The translations under genes and the position numbers were made by a program. The notes below the pieces were generated by a model. That model was not told the origin of the DNA and did no database searches. It saw only the letters and a program-made list of their open reading frames with translations. From Eulemur rufifrons (taxonomy: Eukaryota; Chordata; Mammalia; Primates; Lemuridae): a stretch of DNA of 64,000 nt. The stretch lies in NCBI RefSeq assembly GCF_041146395.1, contig NC_090989.1, positions 121,457,501 through 121,521,500 on the forward strand. Reading direction: 5' to 3'. Shown here one piece after another: positions 34,970 through 46,574 of the stretch (position 1 is its first letter; the number at the start of each line of letters is the position of its first letter).

Positions 34970-35770
34970 AAGGCAGGGAGTGAAGTCAGCTGGTAAGGAT
35001 TATGTTTATGTAGGTCTCTTTTGCCCAAACACTTGGTCTTAAACTCGTAGTGGAATGGAAACTGTTGAGCTGTCTTATCTTCTCCTTTCAGGTTCTCAGT
35101 TCATTGGTACTGAAGTGATTTTTGTTGAACTAGACAAGTGATGATGGTAGGAAATCAGATAAGTTCTGAAAAGTGCCCCTGAGGAGGTTGCTAGAACTTT
35201 CTGTGCCAGTTCCTCATCCTTAGAAAGGGGATAATAATATCTAGATCTAGCTTGTAACACACCTGCTGGCACTTAGCACACTGTTACAGGAGCTCTTAGC
35301 TCCCTTCAGTTCCAGCAAACTATCAACTGTTGACCCTGTCCTCTAAGAATTTTCAGCATGTTGGCTTGGAACAAAGATCTGAATACAAAAATCCAGTTAC
35401 AAGTCACCATGCCCTCAACAGCCTCTCTCCTACTCTTCCTCCAGCTAAGAGATGTCTGCTGGCACCCAGCTAAAGGGAAAGGCACTAAAAAGGAAGTGTC
35501 ACAGACAGTTTTTCCCAGGGGCTGATCACCATGTCCCTGAGTGGATAGGAAAGGAGCTCTTTCTGGGCTGTCACCTGACCTGTGGCTCTTTTCTACCTTT
35601 GAGTGACTAATTCTATTCTCATGGATTCTCTAAAATGATATGAAACTTGTGGTGAAACCCACATCCTTCCTGTATGCCAGAGGCCCGTACCACATCCTCC
35701 CTACTGACCACCACCCCCTTTTCTCTATTTTTGGTGACACAATGAATCAAACTAGCTCACATAAAAGGCG
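34970..35770. other. Mostly unassigned, no gene seen
   Basis: A MIR piece is possible at 35200-35290 ('tcctcatccttagaaagggg', 'ctggcacttagcacactg'). Nothing else recognised. Confidence 0.4.
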
Positions 35771-35773
35771 AGC

Positions 35774-35930
35774 ATGTGTGTGTGTGTGTGTGTGTGTGTG
35801 TGACAGAGAGAGAGAGAGAGAGAGACCAAGAGACAGAGACAGTGAGAGAAAAAGAGACAAAGAGGCAGAGAGACAGAGAGAAACAGAGAGACAAAGAGGG
35901 GTGACAGAGAGAGAGAGAGAGAGACAGAGT
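35774..35930 (+). repeat. (TG)n followed by purine-rich (AG)n tract
   Basis: TG repeat 35774-35802, then GA-rich DNA with C interruptions to 35930. Opposite-strand Ser/Leu and Arg/Glu frames across it are artefacts. Confidence 0.95.
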
Positions 35931-36289
35931 GTCTATGGCTACTCAATGGATCTCATATGTCCAAAATGTAACCACTTCTCCCCATTTACCGTCTACCTCC
36001 CAGGTCCGAACCATCTCCATCCCTCTCCTGGTTTACTGCAACACCCCCTCGCTGATCTCCCTGCTTTCACTTTTATGCCCTAAATGTTTCTCCAGGTATA
36101 AGTTGCCAGATATAATACAGTATGCTCAGTTAACTTTGCATTCCCAATAAACAATGAATACGTCTTTAGTATAAATATGTTACAAATTACATGGGATATA
36201 CTTATACCAAAAATTATTTATTTATCTCAAATTAAAATTTAACTGGACATTATGAAGTTTTATTTGCTGATTCTGTCAACCCTATTCTG

Positions 36290-36815
36290 TGGCAACCAGA
36301 GTCATCCTTTTAAAATGTAAATTAGTTCATCTTATTCCTCTCCTCAAAGTCGGCCGATAGCTTCCCAGCTCGGAAGAAAAGACCTGACAAACCCAAAGAC
36401 CTTACAACGATCTGCCTCCCTCAGTGCTTCTTAGATTTCATCTCCTGCTGCCGCCTCCCTCATCCACGCAGTCCAGCCGCGCTGGCTGCCTGTGGCTCCT
36501 TGCACTGCTCCCAGACAGCCGCCTTACTGGCTCCTTCTTCAGGTGTTGCTCAGATGATAGCACCGTCTCAGGGAGGCCTTCTCTGACACTCTTTGAAAAA
36601 CTGCAGCCACCCTACTTTTTGTCCCCTCTCCTTGCTTTTCTTCCGTAACACTTGTGTCAGCTTCTAACATGCCACATTATCCACACTTACTGGTTTGCTG
36701 TCTGTCTCCCACTAAAACATCTGGTCCATGAGGGCAGGTGCTGTGTTTTGTTCAAGCTGCATCTCCAGCTTGGCGCATAGCAGACACTCAATAAATATTT
36801 TGAGCCAATGATGAA
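36290..36815 (+). mobile_element. L2 LINE 3' part, plus strand
   Basis: One of the clearest L2 copies: 'agtcatccttttaaaatgta', 'tcttattcctctcctcaaag', 'cagggaggccttctctgaca', 'actggtttgctgtctgtctc', 'ggtccatgagggcaggtgct', 'gcatagcagacactcaataa'. Non-coding. Confidence 0.85.
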
Positions 36816-37004
36816 ACCCAGGGCAGGAAGTCTAGCCAGGAATGTCCAGAAACAAGGGCGTTCTGTTTTATTTTTCTTCCTCAGCAAGCTTGCTCTAATC
36901 TTTCTCCACTTGCTCAAGGCTCCCTTTGGCCACTGTCCCAGGCCTTGCTAGGGCTTTTCAGGGGTGCTATCAAAAGCGGGAGTAATCTGATTGGCTCAGC
37001 TCCC

Positions 37005-37045
37005 CCTCCCTTCCTCCCTTCCTCTCTCTCTCTCCCTTTCCACTA
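37005..37045 (+). repeat. Pyrimidine-rich (CCTT)n(CT)n tract
   Basis: About 40 bp of C and T with short TTCC and CT repeats. Confidence 0.85.
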
Positions 37046-37164
37046 GCATTTTAAGTTTTTAAATAAATTAGTAGTATTTCTAAAAATATAGTTTATTTTC
37101 TTAGTAGGCCAAGATTGAAGGAGAATGATTTGGGAGCTCTGATAGCCAAGAGCAAATGCCACTG

Positions 37165-37372
37165 ATAGCACAACAAAGTGACTATAGTCAGCAATAAGTC
37201 ATGGTATACTTTAAAATAACAAAAAGAGTGAAACTGGAATGTTCCTAATGCAAAGAAATGATAAATGCCTGAGGTGATGCATACCCCAATTACACATTGT
37301 ATGCCTGTATCAAACCTCACGTGTACCCTATAAATATATACAACTACTATGAACTCATAATAATTAAATATA
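37165..37372 (+). mobile_element. L1 3' UTR end, plus strand
   Basis: 'caaagtgactatagtcagca', 'gaaactggaatgttcctaat', 'gaaatgataaatgcctgagg', 'accctataaatatatacaac'. A classic L1MA-like 3' end. The Alu to its right has inserted at its A-rich tail. Confidence 0.8.
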
Positions 37373-37374
37373 AA

Positions 37375-37710
37375 TTTTTTTTTTTTTTTTTTTTTTTTTG
37401 AGGCAGAATCTCACTCTCTTGCCTGGACTAGAGTGCTGTGGCGTCAGCCTAGCTCACAGCAACCTCAAACTCCGGGGCTCAAGCGATCTTCCTGCCTCAG
37501 CCTCCAGGGTAGCTGGGACTACAGGCACACGCCACTGTGCTTGGCTAAGTTTTTCTATTTTTAGTTGTTTTGGCTAATTTCTTTCTATTTATAGTAGAGA
37601 TGGGGTCTCACTCTTGCTCAGGCTGGTCTCGAACTCCTGAGCTCAAGTGATCCTCCTGCCTTGGCCTTCCAGAGTGCTAGGATTACAGGCGTGAGCCACC
37701 TCGCCCGGCC
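37375..37710 (-). mobile_element. Full-length Alu, minus strand
   Basis: Poly(T) of about 25, two arms, and a 'ttttagttgttttggctaat' linker related to the lemur type. Ends at CTCGCCCGGCC. Inserted at the tail of an L1 3' end. Confidence 0.93.
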
Positions 37711-37714
37711 TAAA

Positions 37715-38420
37715 AAAATTTTTTTCTTTAAAAAAGAGCAAATGCCACTAAACATCTCTCTTCCGTCCCCTCCCAGGCTCAGTTCCCTGCAGAGAATTAC
37801 CTGGAGATGAGAGGCTTTGCTTTGGCAGCAAACAGCCCCCATCTTAGTCACTTAAAACAGAGCTTGACTTCCTGCTTACACTACATTCTGAAACAAATTG
37901 GCTGGGCCTCTACAGTTCATCGTCTCAGAGATCCAGACTGATGGCTGCTCTTCTGAAGTGTGGCTGCATCATCTGGCCACCCCCTTCAGATCAGCGAAAG
38001 AGAGGCATACACTGCTCCTTAGATGCATCAGCCCAGAGTGAAGGCCATCACATTCATTCACAGCCCATTGTGTAACCTCAGTCACATGGCTCCACATACG
38101 TGCAAGAGGGCGAGGAAATAAGGAGTGCTCGTAACTATTCCATAAGAAGCAGCTGTCTCTCTTCCCAGGAGCAGTCTTGGGGAAGGGGTAGAGAGGCACA
38201 AGTGGATGAGGGGTCTGTTTGGACACAGAGGTTCATCTACTCACCCATCTCACCTTCCAGGGCTCGGAGAACTCAGATGAGCCCTGGCCTACACAGAGGA
38301 AGAGATCAAGTCTGAGGCAGCTTCAAGCACCTGAACTGGGCAGACGGCGGTGGGGAATCAGGACGGTTTCCTGGGGAAGCCCGCCCTCTCCATCCCCTGA
38401 TCCCCCACCTGCTATGGAAA
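37715..38420. other. Unassigned, no gene seen
   Basis: 37830-38160 may be a diverged copy of the unnamed repeat family at 28640, but the match is weak. No exon recognised. Confidence 0.4.
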
Positions 38421-38424
38421 ATAA

Positions 38425-38640
38425 TACCATTACCTTTCATTTGCCCAGCACTGATGCTTTTCAAAGAGCTTTTCCTTTTATGTGGACTTCACAAGAAGTA
38501 GGCCGAGATCATTCCCTTTTACAGAGGAGAAACTAGAGGCTCAGAAAGGTTAAGAAGGGAATTGCCTAAGGCCACAGAGCTCATAAGAGACATTACTGGG
38601 ACTTCGGTGCTCTGTCTGCCTCTCCCTGGTCCAGAGCTCA
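38425..38640 (-). mobile_element. MIR SINE, minus strand
   Basis: 'catttgcccagcactgatgc', 'tggacttcacaagaagtagg', 'cttttacagaggagaaacta', 'gaggctcagaaaggttaag', 'gcctaaggccacagagctca'. Clear reversed MIR. Confidence 0.75.
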
Positions 38641-38644
38641 TGGT

Positions 38645-39685
38645 CAGGCCATGCTTCCTCTGGAGGACTAGGGCAGGGGCTGGGGGGCAGGGGAACACAG
38701 CTGGCCTTACAGGTGGCCCCACAGGTCCCTTCAGCCGCACCCACACAGGTGGCAACCATCACTGCTGCCTCCCTGTTACAAACACATTGAGATGCAAACA
38801 CTAGGTAAAAGGCAGGGTGTGGGGAGGGCTGGGAAATGTAGTCTTCCATGTGTCCAGGTAGAGGAGACCTAAGAGTGAACAATAGTATCAGCTTTAGGTC
38901 TGAATGACTTTTCATTAATTGCACATTTCATCATTTATGGTTAGATGATTAGATTGTTTCTAAGTTTTCAATTTTATAAATATACTTTGAACATCCCAGT
39001 TGCATGGTGATTATAGTTGGGATCCCTCTGGCATGTAGACTGTGGTATTGTCAGATCTGGGCCCCCAACACCTCGTGCAGGGCCTCAGCTCTCATTCTCT
39101 CCCCCTGCCCCCAGCTGAGCCCCAGCTATTCCCAAGTCCCCAGCCTGCTGGTACCCACTCAGATGCTTCACCTCTTTCAGAAATATGCGTTGTGTGCCTG
39201 CTGTGTGTCAAGAACTGTGCCTGACAACCTCTGGGGATAGGGCAGAACACAGACAAGTGGGCGCAGGGCTGTGAGCACCCACGCTGCTGCTCTGTGGCCG
39301 AGTGGAGAAGTAGGAGAATGCTCCTTCAGCCACTGGCCTGAAGCTGCACTGTTTGGACGTGAAACCTCACAGAGCCCTTTGTTACTCTGCTCCTTCAGCT
39401 CCTCCCATACAGACTCAAAACCAGTTGAGGCAGCCAGTCCGAGGGGGGTCTTCATCTTTACTCTCCCTAGGGACCTCTCACCTGCTCTTCAATCTAAACC
39501 CCTGAGCTGGTGTTCACGTCAATTAATGCAAACCCATACTTGTGGAGAGGGGTGTCTACTAATACCACTCACCAGGAGCCTCGTAGACCCAGGCCCAGGC
39601 CATCCAGAAGCCCCTGAGATATCAGTAATACTCAAGGACACTGCCAAGGAGAATTTCTTGCTGCTTTTAGTTCATTTCCCTAGGA
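38645..39685. other. Mostly non-repetitive, no gene seen
   Basis: A short AT-rich L1-like piece may lie at 38885-39010. A 146-residue plus frame (39271-39711) has no recognisable motif. Confidence 0.45.
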
Positions 39686-39688
39686 TAA

Positions 39689-40320
39689 TGTATAAAGCAC
39701 CCTTGACATAAGTGACACCATCTTATGTTTCAAAAGGCATCATGTCAGCAGGGACCAGATGTTCGCTCAACCAGATAAATGCATAACCCTTTACTATAAG
39801 TCCTCACCAGAGGACTCAAGGGCCATAAAAGGAGGAGGACTTCACCAGCTGGACATAGCCATCTCCATAGACACTGTCTTGCTGTCACTCGTGATCAGCA
39901 CCCGGCATCTGTTGCTGAAGGCTCAGCCCAAATCAAGGACTCTTCCTCGCAAGATGTTAACAACTGTCTGGATCAACCCAGGACATGCTCCTTGTCCACA
40001 TCACTCTCCTTGGACTGGTTCGTTAACACCCTTTCCTGTCCCCTTTTCTCTTGATGTTAAATGTTACTGTTTGATGTGGAAATTTTAATCTATAACATTT
40101 ATATATTGATTAAGTCTACTTCTATGTATGGCTTGCATTATTGATTGACTTGTGTATTGGGTTGAGCCTGCGTACCAATGGCTCTGACTACCGAGTGAAT
40201 GGGTGGTACTAAGTAGATTTGCCTCCTTGGAAACTACATGTAGCGTGTGGATTTTATGATTGATTATGCATCAGTAAAAATCCGACCTTGTGGAAAGACA
40301 CAAATGTGTGTGGACCTGGT
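39689..40320. other. Unclassified LTR-like unit
   Basis: About 0.6 kb that is neither Alu, L1, L2 nor MIR by eye. It carries a TATA-like 'gccataaaaggagg' (39821), a CCAAT (40175), and a later AT-rich stretch. I could not fix TG...CA ends or a target duplication. Could be a solo LTR or unique DNA; a 109-residue frame (39759-40088) has no recognised motif. Confidence 0.3.
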
Positions 40321-40329
40321 TATGTCTCA

Positions 40330-41085
40330 GCTTGAGAGGCTCACAACAGATAAATTCCCAGATGTGAAATAACTGGGTCAAAGCATAAAAATATTTTTTA
40401 TGGCTCTTAAATCAGGTTGACAAATTGCTTCCCAAGATTTGCATGGTGGCTAAGTGATATATATCTGTAATGCCAGTTCTTGCACTGTTGCCAGGATTAG
40501 GAATTATCACTGTTTTAGATTTTGCCATTGCGATGGGCAAAAAGTCATACTTTTTGCTTGTTTTAATTTGTACTTCTGTGATTACAGCATGCTTTAATCT
40601 TTGCCATGTTTATTTATGACAGTGTTTCCATTTGTGTGATTTGTGAGCACAGATGTTGGCTTACTCATTTATTCAAGCCTTAATTTCTTAAATCAATTTT
40701 TATAAGTTCTTTGTATAAAAAGCTGTTCATCTTCTGGGTGTGGTAACAGCATCGTTGAGTCTCTATTATGGCCTCTTTGCCTTTTTATTTCAGTTATTTC
40801 CATTGTTTTTGTTGTGGTGCAAAAGTTTTAAATTTTTATTTACTCAAATTCATCAGTCTTTTCTGTTGTGGTTTCTTTTTTTCTTTTGTTTTTCTTTCTT
40901 TTTGGTTTTCACTTCAAAACTTACCAATATATTTCCTGTCCAGAAATTTGATCACTATTTGATTCTATTTTCTTCCTTCTGTCTTCTATGATTTTGTTTT
41001 TTGATATTTAAATCTTTAATCCACAGGAAATTTACTATAGAATAATGCCATTTCTTTTTCCAAAAAGTAGCAAGTATAAGACCTC
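40330..41085 (-). mobile_element. Old L1 ORF2 3' fragment, minus strand
   Basis: 'aataactgggtcaaagcata', 'gttgacaaattgcttcccaa', 'gttttaatttgtacttctgt', 'ataagttctttgtataaaaa', 'gtggtgcaaaagttttaaat' read as reversed L1 ORF2 and its 3' end. No intact frame. Confidence 0.65.
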
Positions 41086-41089
41086 CTAC

Positions 41090-41848
41090 AATTTCTCAAG
41101 CCAGATAAATACACAAATAAAAGTGAAGTTTGACTGAAAGTACTTGGGGCATGTGAGGACTGGGATGTGCCTGGGAACAGGAATTTTCTTCAGTCCCCCC
41201 TGCACCCCCACTGTTTCTGATGAACAAACAGGGTTGGGAATGGCCGAGGTGGTCACTCCCTTTTCCATCAGATCTCCTTCAGAGGACACAAAAGGAACTT
41301 TGACTGTTAAAATCCTCCTCTGTTTTTTTGAGTGTAACATCTATAGGGCTGACGGTTCGTAGAGGGGACAGGGGCTTAGGGAAGGTGACTTTGTTTCAAT
41401 ATTCATAGGCTTTCTTTTTCTCCAGTTGTCTATAACAGTGAATGGTTTGAAGTTTCTGTCACAAACGAATATTTTGGTTTGCATTAATCAGGCACATTTA
41501 GTTCTCCGCATTGAAAAGAGGGTGCAGCAGCAGCTCCCAGCAAATTATTGTAAAGTAGAGATTGGATGGGTATGAGCCCAAGAGGTGTGTGGGAGCCAGG
41601 GAGCTCATTATGAAGAAAAAAACTTGCTTGTTTTTTATTTGTTTTCATTGAGGATGGAGAGACAGCTTATTGCTAATATAATAGAGAGTGCTAATACATT
41701 TATTTTAGTCACCAATACAAATAAAAGTACTTATGAGATAAAGGGATAAATAAAATCTAGAGTATCTAAGGGAATTCAATCTCTTTGTACTTGAATTTCC
41801 CTAACTGAAAAATGGGATCAGCTTGGGATCCCATCCTCCCTACATTTC
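41090..41848. other. Unassigned, no gene seen
   Basis: Nothing coding recognised. Confidence 0.45.
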
Positions 41849-41862
41849 AAGAATAAATGTAA

Positions 41863-42021
41863 GCCGGGTGCAGTGGTGCACACCTGTAGTCCCAGCTACT
41901 CGGGAGATGGAGGCAGGAGGATCGCTTGAGCCCAGGAGTTCGAGGCTGCAGTGCTCTGTGAATAGCCACTATACTTAAGCCAGGGCAATAAAGTGAGACC
42001 CTCTATCTAAAATTTTTTTAA
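41863..42021 (+). mobile_element. 7SL-derived Alu-like monomer
   Basis: Starts GCCGGGTGCAGTGGTGCA, then 'cctgtagtcccagctactcg' as in 7SL RNA, and near its end 'ctgtgaatagccact', a 7SL feature that standard Alu arms lack. Then 'gccagggcaataaagtgag' and an A/T-rich tail. A perfect 14-bp duplication aagaataaatgtaa flanks it (41849-41862, 42022-42035). It is a retroposed monomer close to 7SL, with the central 7SL domain deleted; not an intact 7SL gene. Confidence 0.8.
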
Positions 42022-42149
42022 AAGAATAAATGTAATAAATTTATTTACATTAATTTTATGTAAATAAACATACATAAAGTCCTTAAGTTAGGTATATTCC
42101 TTTGAATAATTAACCTTCATTAAATTAATTAAATCTCTGATCACATTTT

Positions 42150-42925
42150 TTCACATAACTCTTTCTTTTAAAATGTCATTGCTGAAACAAACCAAATGTC
42201 CCAGGGAACTGGGTACATCTACAGAAAGGACTACTATACATCCGTTAAAAGTAATCAGAAATATCCCTATATTCTACTATGAAGCAATCTCTGGGATATA
42301 TGGTTGAGTGAAAAAAGCAACATGTCGAACAGCATTTATAAATGCTATCTTTAAGAAAGGGACAGAAGAAATATGACCATGTATATACACACACATATTT
42401 GCTTATATAATTTTTTTAAAGGAAAAAAAATGGAAGAATAAACCAGAAACTAAAAGGAACCAGGACTCTCTGGAGAAATGGCTGGGGAGGAAACATACAA
42501 GGCGAGCCTGAATATCTGGCAGCACCAGAAAACAAGGAAGCCATCAGAGACTACTGGGATTGTGCCAAAAGGACATAGCAGCTGACAGGGAGAATTTCCC
42601 ATGGACCAAAGCTGAAACAATTTGAATATCAAAAATAAACAAACAAAAAGCAAAACCAAAAATTTCCTGAGAAAATAATGGCATGGATGTACATGATTGA
42701 AACACAATAAACATATTAAAATCCATGAGTTCACATTGATATGAAAAATCATTCATTGGTCAGGTAGGTAGATACTAAAGAACAATTTGTTATTTTGAAA
42801 GTGGTAAAGAAAAAAAGAATAAAGCTTTTATTTTGCCTCTCATATAGAAACTATATTTCAGGGTAACCAAGCAGTTGATGAAGGAAAACTTTTCATTATA
42901 GGTTTCCAGCTAATGCATACACAAT
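42150..42925 (+). mobile_element. Old L1 ORF2 end and 3' UTR, plus strand
   Basis: 'aaccaaatgtcccagggaac', 'ggactactatacatccgtta', 'tatggttgagtgaaaaaagc' match the L1 ORF2 end. The following A-rich DNA with 'aatccatgagttcacattga' fits an L1M 3' UTR. Continues beyond an LTR. Confidence 0.65.
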
Positions 42926-42927
42926 AG

Positions 42928-43421
42928 TGTGGTAGCCAGCCCCCCGATGGTCCCCAGCCCACCTCCTGGTATTTACGCCCCACGTTGTTCCTCCCACATC
43001 ATACCAGGGTTGGTCTGTGTGATCAACAGCACATAGCAAAAGTGATAGCATGTCACTTCTGAGATTAGGTTATAAAAGAATTTGGCTTCCATCTTGTTCT
43101 CTCCTCCCTACCACCCCCCGCCATAGTGTGAGATACTCACGCAGTGTATGGAGAAGGAAAAGCTCACCAGGTGAGGAACCGTGAGATCAGACCGAGAGCC
43201 AGTAGGGAACCGAGGCCTGCCAACAACTGTGTGCATGAGCCTGGAGGCCCAGGTGACTGCAGCCCCAGTCAGCAGACTGATTGCAATGTCATGACAGACT
43301 GCACTGGAACTCCCCAGCTAAGCCACTCACTGATTCCTGACCCACAGAAACTGTGAGATAATAAACGCTTTGTTGTTTTAAGCTACTAAATTTTGTTATA
43401 TAGCAATAGATGTCAAATACA
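42928..43421 (+). mobile_element. MLT1-type MaLR solo LTR, plus strand
   Basis: TG...CA bounded. 'tgtggtagccagccccccga', 'acttctgagattaggttata', 'tggcttccatcttgttctct', and the diagnostic end 'aaactgtgagataataaacg' then 'ttttaagctactaaattttg'. No internal sequence; it interrupts an L1. Confidence 0.8.
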
Positions 43422-43424
43422 TGG

Positions 43425-44330
43425 AAAGACAGTTAGAATGTCCTAAGTTTGCACCAATGAAATAATGGGTATAAGCAATGATCATCAATAACTGTTGAAA
43501 CCATTAGGTGAAAGACTAAAGGGGAACTTCATAATAGATGTGTCTATAGGCTGATGATATCTGAGCTTAGTGATCAATTTTTTTCTGAACAACTTTATTT
43601 TTATTAATTTTTCTTTTTTTAAAAAATTTTTATTATGTACAACTTCAAATGCAGAAAAAATATAGAGAATAATAGACTGAACTCTATATACCCATCACTC
43701 AGCATTAACAACTATCAACTGCTGGCCAATCCTATTTCATCCATATCTGTACCCAATTCTCTTCATTCCAGCCCCATACTAGATATTTTGAAGTTAATCC
43801 CAGACATCACATCATTTCACCCACTGATTAATCTTAACGCCACAAAAAGAGAGTCAAATAGACATTTTATATCTTCTGATATGATGCAATTAAAAGTAGA
43901 CAACCCTATCTACGAACTATTATTGCTAAAATAATTAAACCTGAATTTAATCAAGTCCCTAGGTAACTCCAAGTTAATAGAAAATATAGAGAATATGTAG
44001 GAAATTCTACCTATAAGTGACTTGATTTTTTCAGCAAACAAATGGCCAGAAGGAATGAAAAAAGAAAATTAAGAGCTATAGCAACTAGTGGTGTGTGGAC
44101 TCTATTTGGGGATAAATTCAAACAAATCATTTGTAAAAAGACATCGTGAGACAATCAAGGAAAAGGAAACATGAACTGAATATTAAGTGACATTAAGGAA
44201 TTACTACTGATTTTATTAAGTGTAATAATGGAATTATGTTTACTTTTTTATTGTCCTTATATGTAGAGATATATACTGAAAAATTTAGGGAAAAATAAAA
44301 CTAAGTGATGCTGACATTTGATTTGTTCCT
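43425..44330. mobile_element. Old L1 remnants, mixed
   Basis: 43565-43935 resembles a reversed or rearranged L1M tract ('atatacccatcactcagcat', 'agtta atcccagacatcac' type). 44160-44330 fits an L1M 3' end ('ggaattactactgattttat', 'gagatatatactgaaaaatt'). Relative order suggests the same old L1 broken by the LTR plus another insertion. Confidence 0.5.
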
Positions 44331-44469
44331 TAGGAATTTTTTGCATGTTGATTTTTTTATATATTGCACTAAAATATTACTTATCTTGATTACCAAGTTT
44401 TTTTAGTGCCCCCTTAAATTTCATGCTTGAGGCAAGTGCCATTCTCAACTCACCCTTGTCTTGGCCCTT

Positions 44470-44830
44470 GGGAGACAGAAAGTAAAGAAGTCAGTGAAGA
44501 GGTAAACCATGCAATTGCAGAATGGTATGAATGCTATAAAGGCAGAATGTGGCAGAGATTGACCAGGGAGTGAGGAGAGAGAGAATGGGAGAAAGTGTGT
44601 GCATGCATGCATGTGTGTGCGTGGATGGTGTTAGATGGCACTGAGTAGGGAGTCAGGGACAAGCTCTCTAAGGAGATCATGGAGTTGGAAACAAGTCAGG
44701 GAATTCAGGATATGTTTTCTGGACAGACAAGACGGGACTTGATAAAGGATTAGGAAAAGGAGGGAAGCAAAAGGGAAGAGATTGAATTTGGCCACAGTAA
44801 TGGCAAATAGGGGTACCATTTACTGAGGTG
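44470..44830 (-). mobile_element. Diverged L2-class repeat, minus strand (tentative)
   Basis: A-G-rich DNA with 'gcagagattgaccagggagt' and 'gtgtgtgcatgcatgcatgt' follows the style of the minus-strand L2-like repeats elsewhere. Weak. Confidence 0.35.
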
Positions 44831-44926
44831 AGCAATAATGAGGAGGAATAGGATTCAAGCATTCAACCATATTAACTTTGAGCTACTTATCAAAGACACA
44901 AGTAGAGTTGTCAACAAGGCATTCAT

Positions 44927-45224
44927 GGCCGGGCACGGTGGCTCCCATCTATGATCCTAGCACTTTGGGAGGTGAGAGGATCACTTGAGTCCAGGAGTTC
45001 CAGACTAGCATGAGCAATATTGGGAGACCCTCCTCTCTACAAAAAGTGGAAAAAAAAAATTAGCCGGGCATGATGGCACAGACCTGTAGTACTGGCTACC
45101 AGGGAGGCTGAGGCAGGAGGGTCCCTTGAGCCTAGGAATTTGAGGTTGCTGTGAGCTGTGATGATGCCACTGCACTCCAGCCTGAACAAAAGAGTGAAAC
45201 TCTGTCTCAAAAAAAAAAAAAAAT
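44927..45224 (+). mobile_element. Alu, older type, plus strand
   Basis: Starts GGCCGGGCACGGTGGCTC, short linker, second arm, poly(A). A 7-bp duplication cattcat flanks it (44920-44926, 45225-45231). The short linker and divergence point to an older Alu. Confidence 0.9.
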
Positions 45225-45544
45225 CATTCATAAAAAAAATCTGGAGCTTGGGGCTTGGGGAGAAGGAGTTGAACAAGAGATACATATTTGGATGAGATCA
45301 CTTATACAGACAGAAACATAGAGAGAGCACAGAGCTGAGCTTTGGGGCCCATCAACACTTAAAGGTCAGGTAAGAAGGAGAGGCCAGTAAGCGGGGCTGA
45401 GAAGTAGCCATCACTGAGGTGGGAGAAAAACCAGAAGAGTTTCCAGAAGAACTGTGTGAAATGCTGCTCGGAAGCGAAGTAAGCTGGAAAAAGAGAACTA
45501 ACGATGGGGTGTGGAAACAGGCAGTTCTTGGTGACACATGGGCA

Positions 45545-45898
45545 GTGCCATGGTTTGAGCGTGTCCCCCAAAGTTCATGTGTTGGAAACTTGATCCCCAA
45601 GGCAACAGTGTTGAGAGGTGGGACTCTGAAGAGGTGATTAGTTCAGAGGGTCTGCTGTTGCTGGAGCAGGTGTTACAAAAGCGCGTTCAGCCACCTCCTG
45701 TCTCTCTTGCTCTTGCTCTCGCTCTCTCTTATGTTTCCGTTGTCCACCATGGGATGATGCAGCAGGAAGGCTCTGGCCAGATGTGGCCTCTCAACCTTGG
45801 ACTTTCCAGCATACAGAACTGTAAGAAATAAACCTCCGTTCTTTCTAAATTACCCTGTCTCAGGTATTCTGTTACAGCAATACAAAACAAACCCAGGC
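45545..45898 (+). mobile_element. MaLR-type solo LTR, plus strand
   Basis: 'catggtttgagcgtgtcccc', 'caaagttcatgtgttggaaa', 'caacagtgttgagaggtggg', 'cagaactgtaagaaataaac' (AATAAA signal near 45825), and 'ctgtctcaggtattctgtta'. These are ordered landmarks of MLT1/MST-related LTRs. Solo copy. Confidence 0.8.
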
Positions 45899-46228
45899 AG
45901 TTAGCAATGAGGGGGGAGATGACAGCCAGGTTGGAATGGATTGGCAAACATATGAGAGCGGCATGAAAACGAAGATAGTGAGTTTGATAATGAATTTGAG
46001 TGATCCTTCAGGGATAAATAATAGAGTGATGTCTGGGAAGAATCAAGTCAGGGCATAATCCACACCCCCATCTCCACTATCCACCTACAATATTTTGAAT
46101 TGAGTCCAACTCTGGTTCAGAAGCTATGAAGATTGAGTTCATGAATATGGATTACTGTGTGTGAAGATTTTAAAGGAGGAAGTAATTTGGTCTTATATTC
46201 TGCATACTTTTAAAATATATTATCTTTT

Positions 46229-46558
46229 TCTTTTCTTTTTTTTGAGACAGAGTCTCACTCTATTGCCTAGGTTAGAGTGCCATGGTGTCAGCCTAGCTCA
46301 CAGCAACCACAAACTCCCAGGCTCAAGCAATCCTCCTGCCTCAGTCTCCCGAGTAGCTGGGACTACAGACATGCGCCACCACGCCCGGCTAATTTTTTCT
46401 ATACATATTTTTAGTTGTCCAGATAATTTTTTCTATTTATAGTAGAGGCGGGGTCTCACTCTTGCTCAGGCTGGTCCTGAACTCCTGACCTCGAGCGATC
46501 CTCCTGCCTCGGCCTCCCAGAGTGCTAGGATTACAGGCATGAGCCACCGTGCCTGGCC
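46229..46558 (-). mobile_element. Full-length Alu, lemur type, minus strand
   Basis: Poly(T), two arms, linker 'ctatacatatttttagttgt'. Flanks 46212-46228 and 46559 on are near-identical (aaaat..attatctttt, two differences), an old target duplication. Confidence 0.93.
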
Positions 46559-46574
46559 AAAATCCATTATCTTT

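Noticed and set aside
35640..36083. 147-residue frame rich in Arg/Glu repeats
   Set aside because: It is the translation of the TG/AG microsatellite.
41863..42021. Possible functional 7SL RNA gene
   Set aside because: The central 7SL domain is deleted and target duplications show retroposition.
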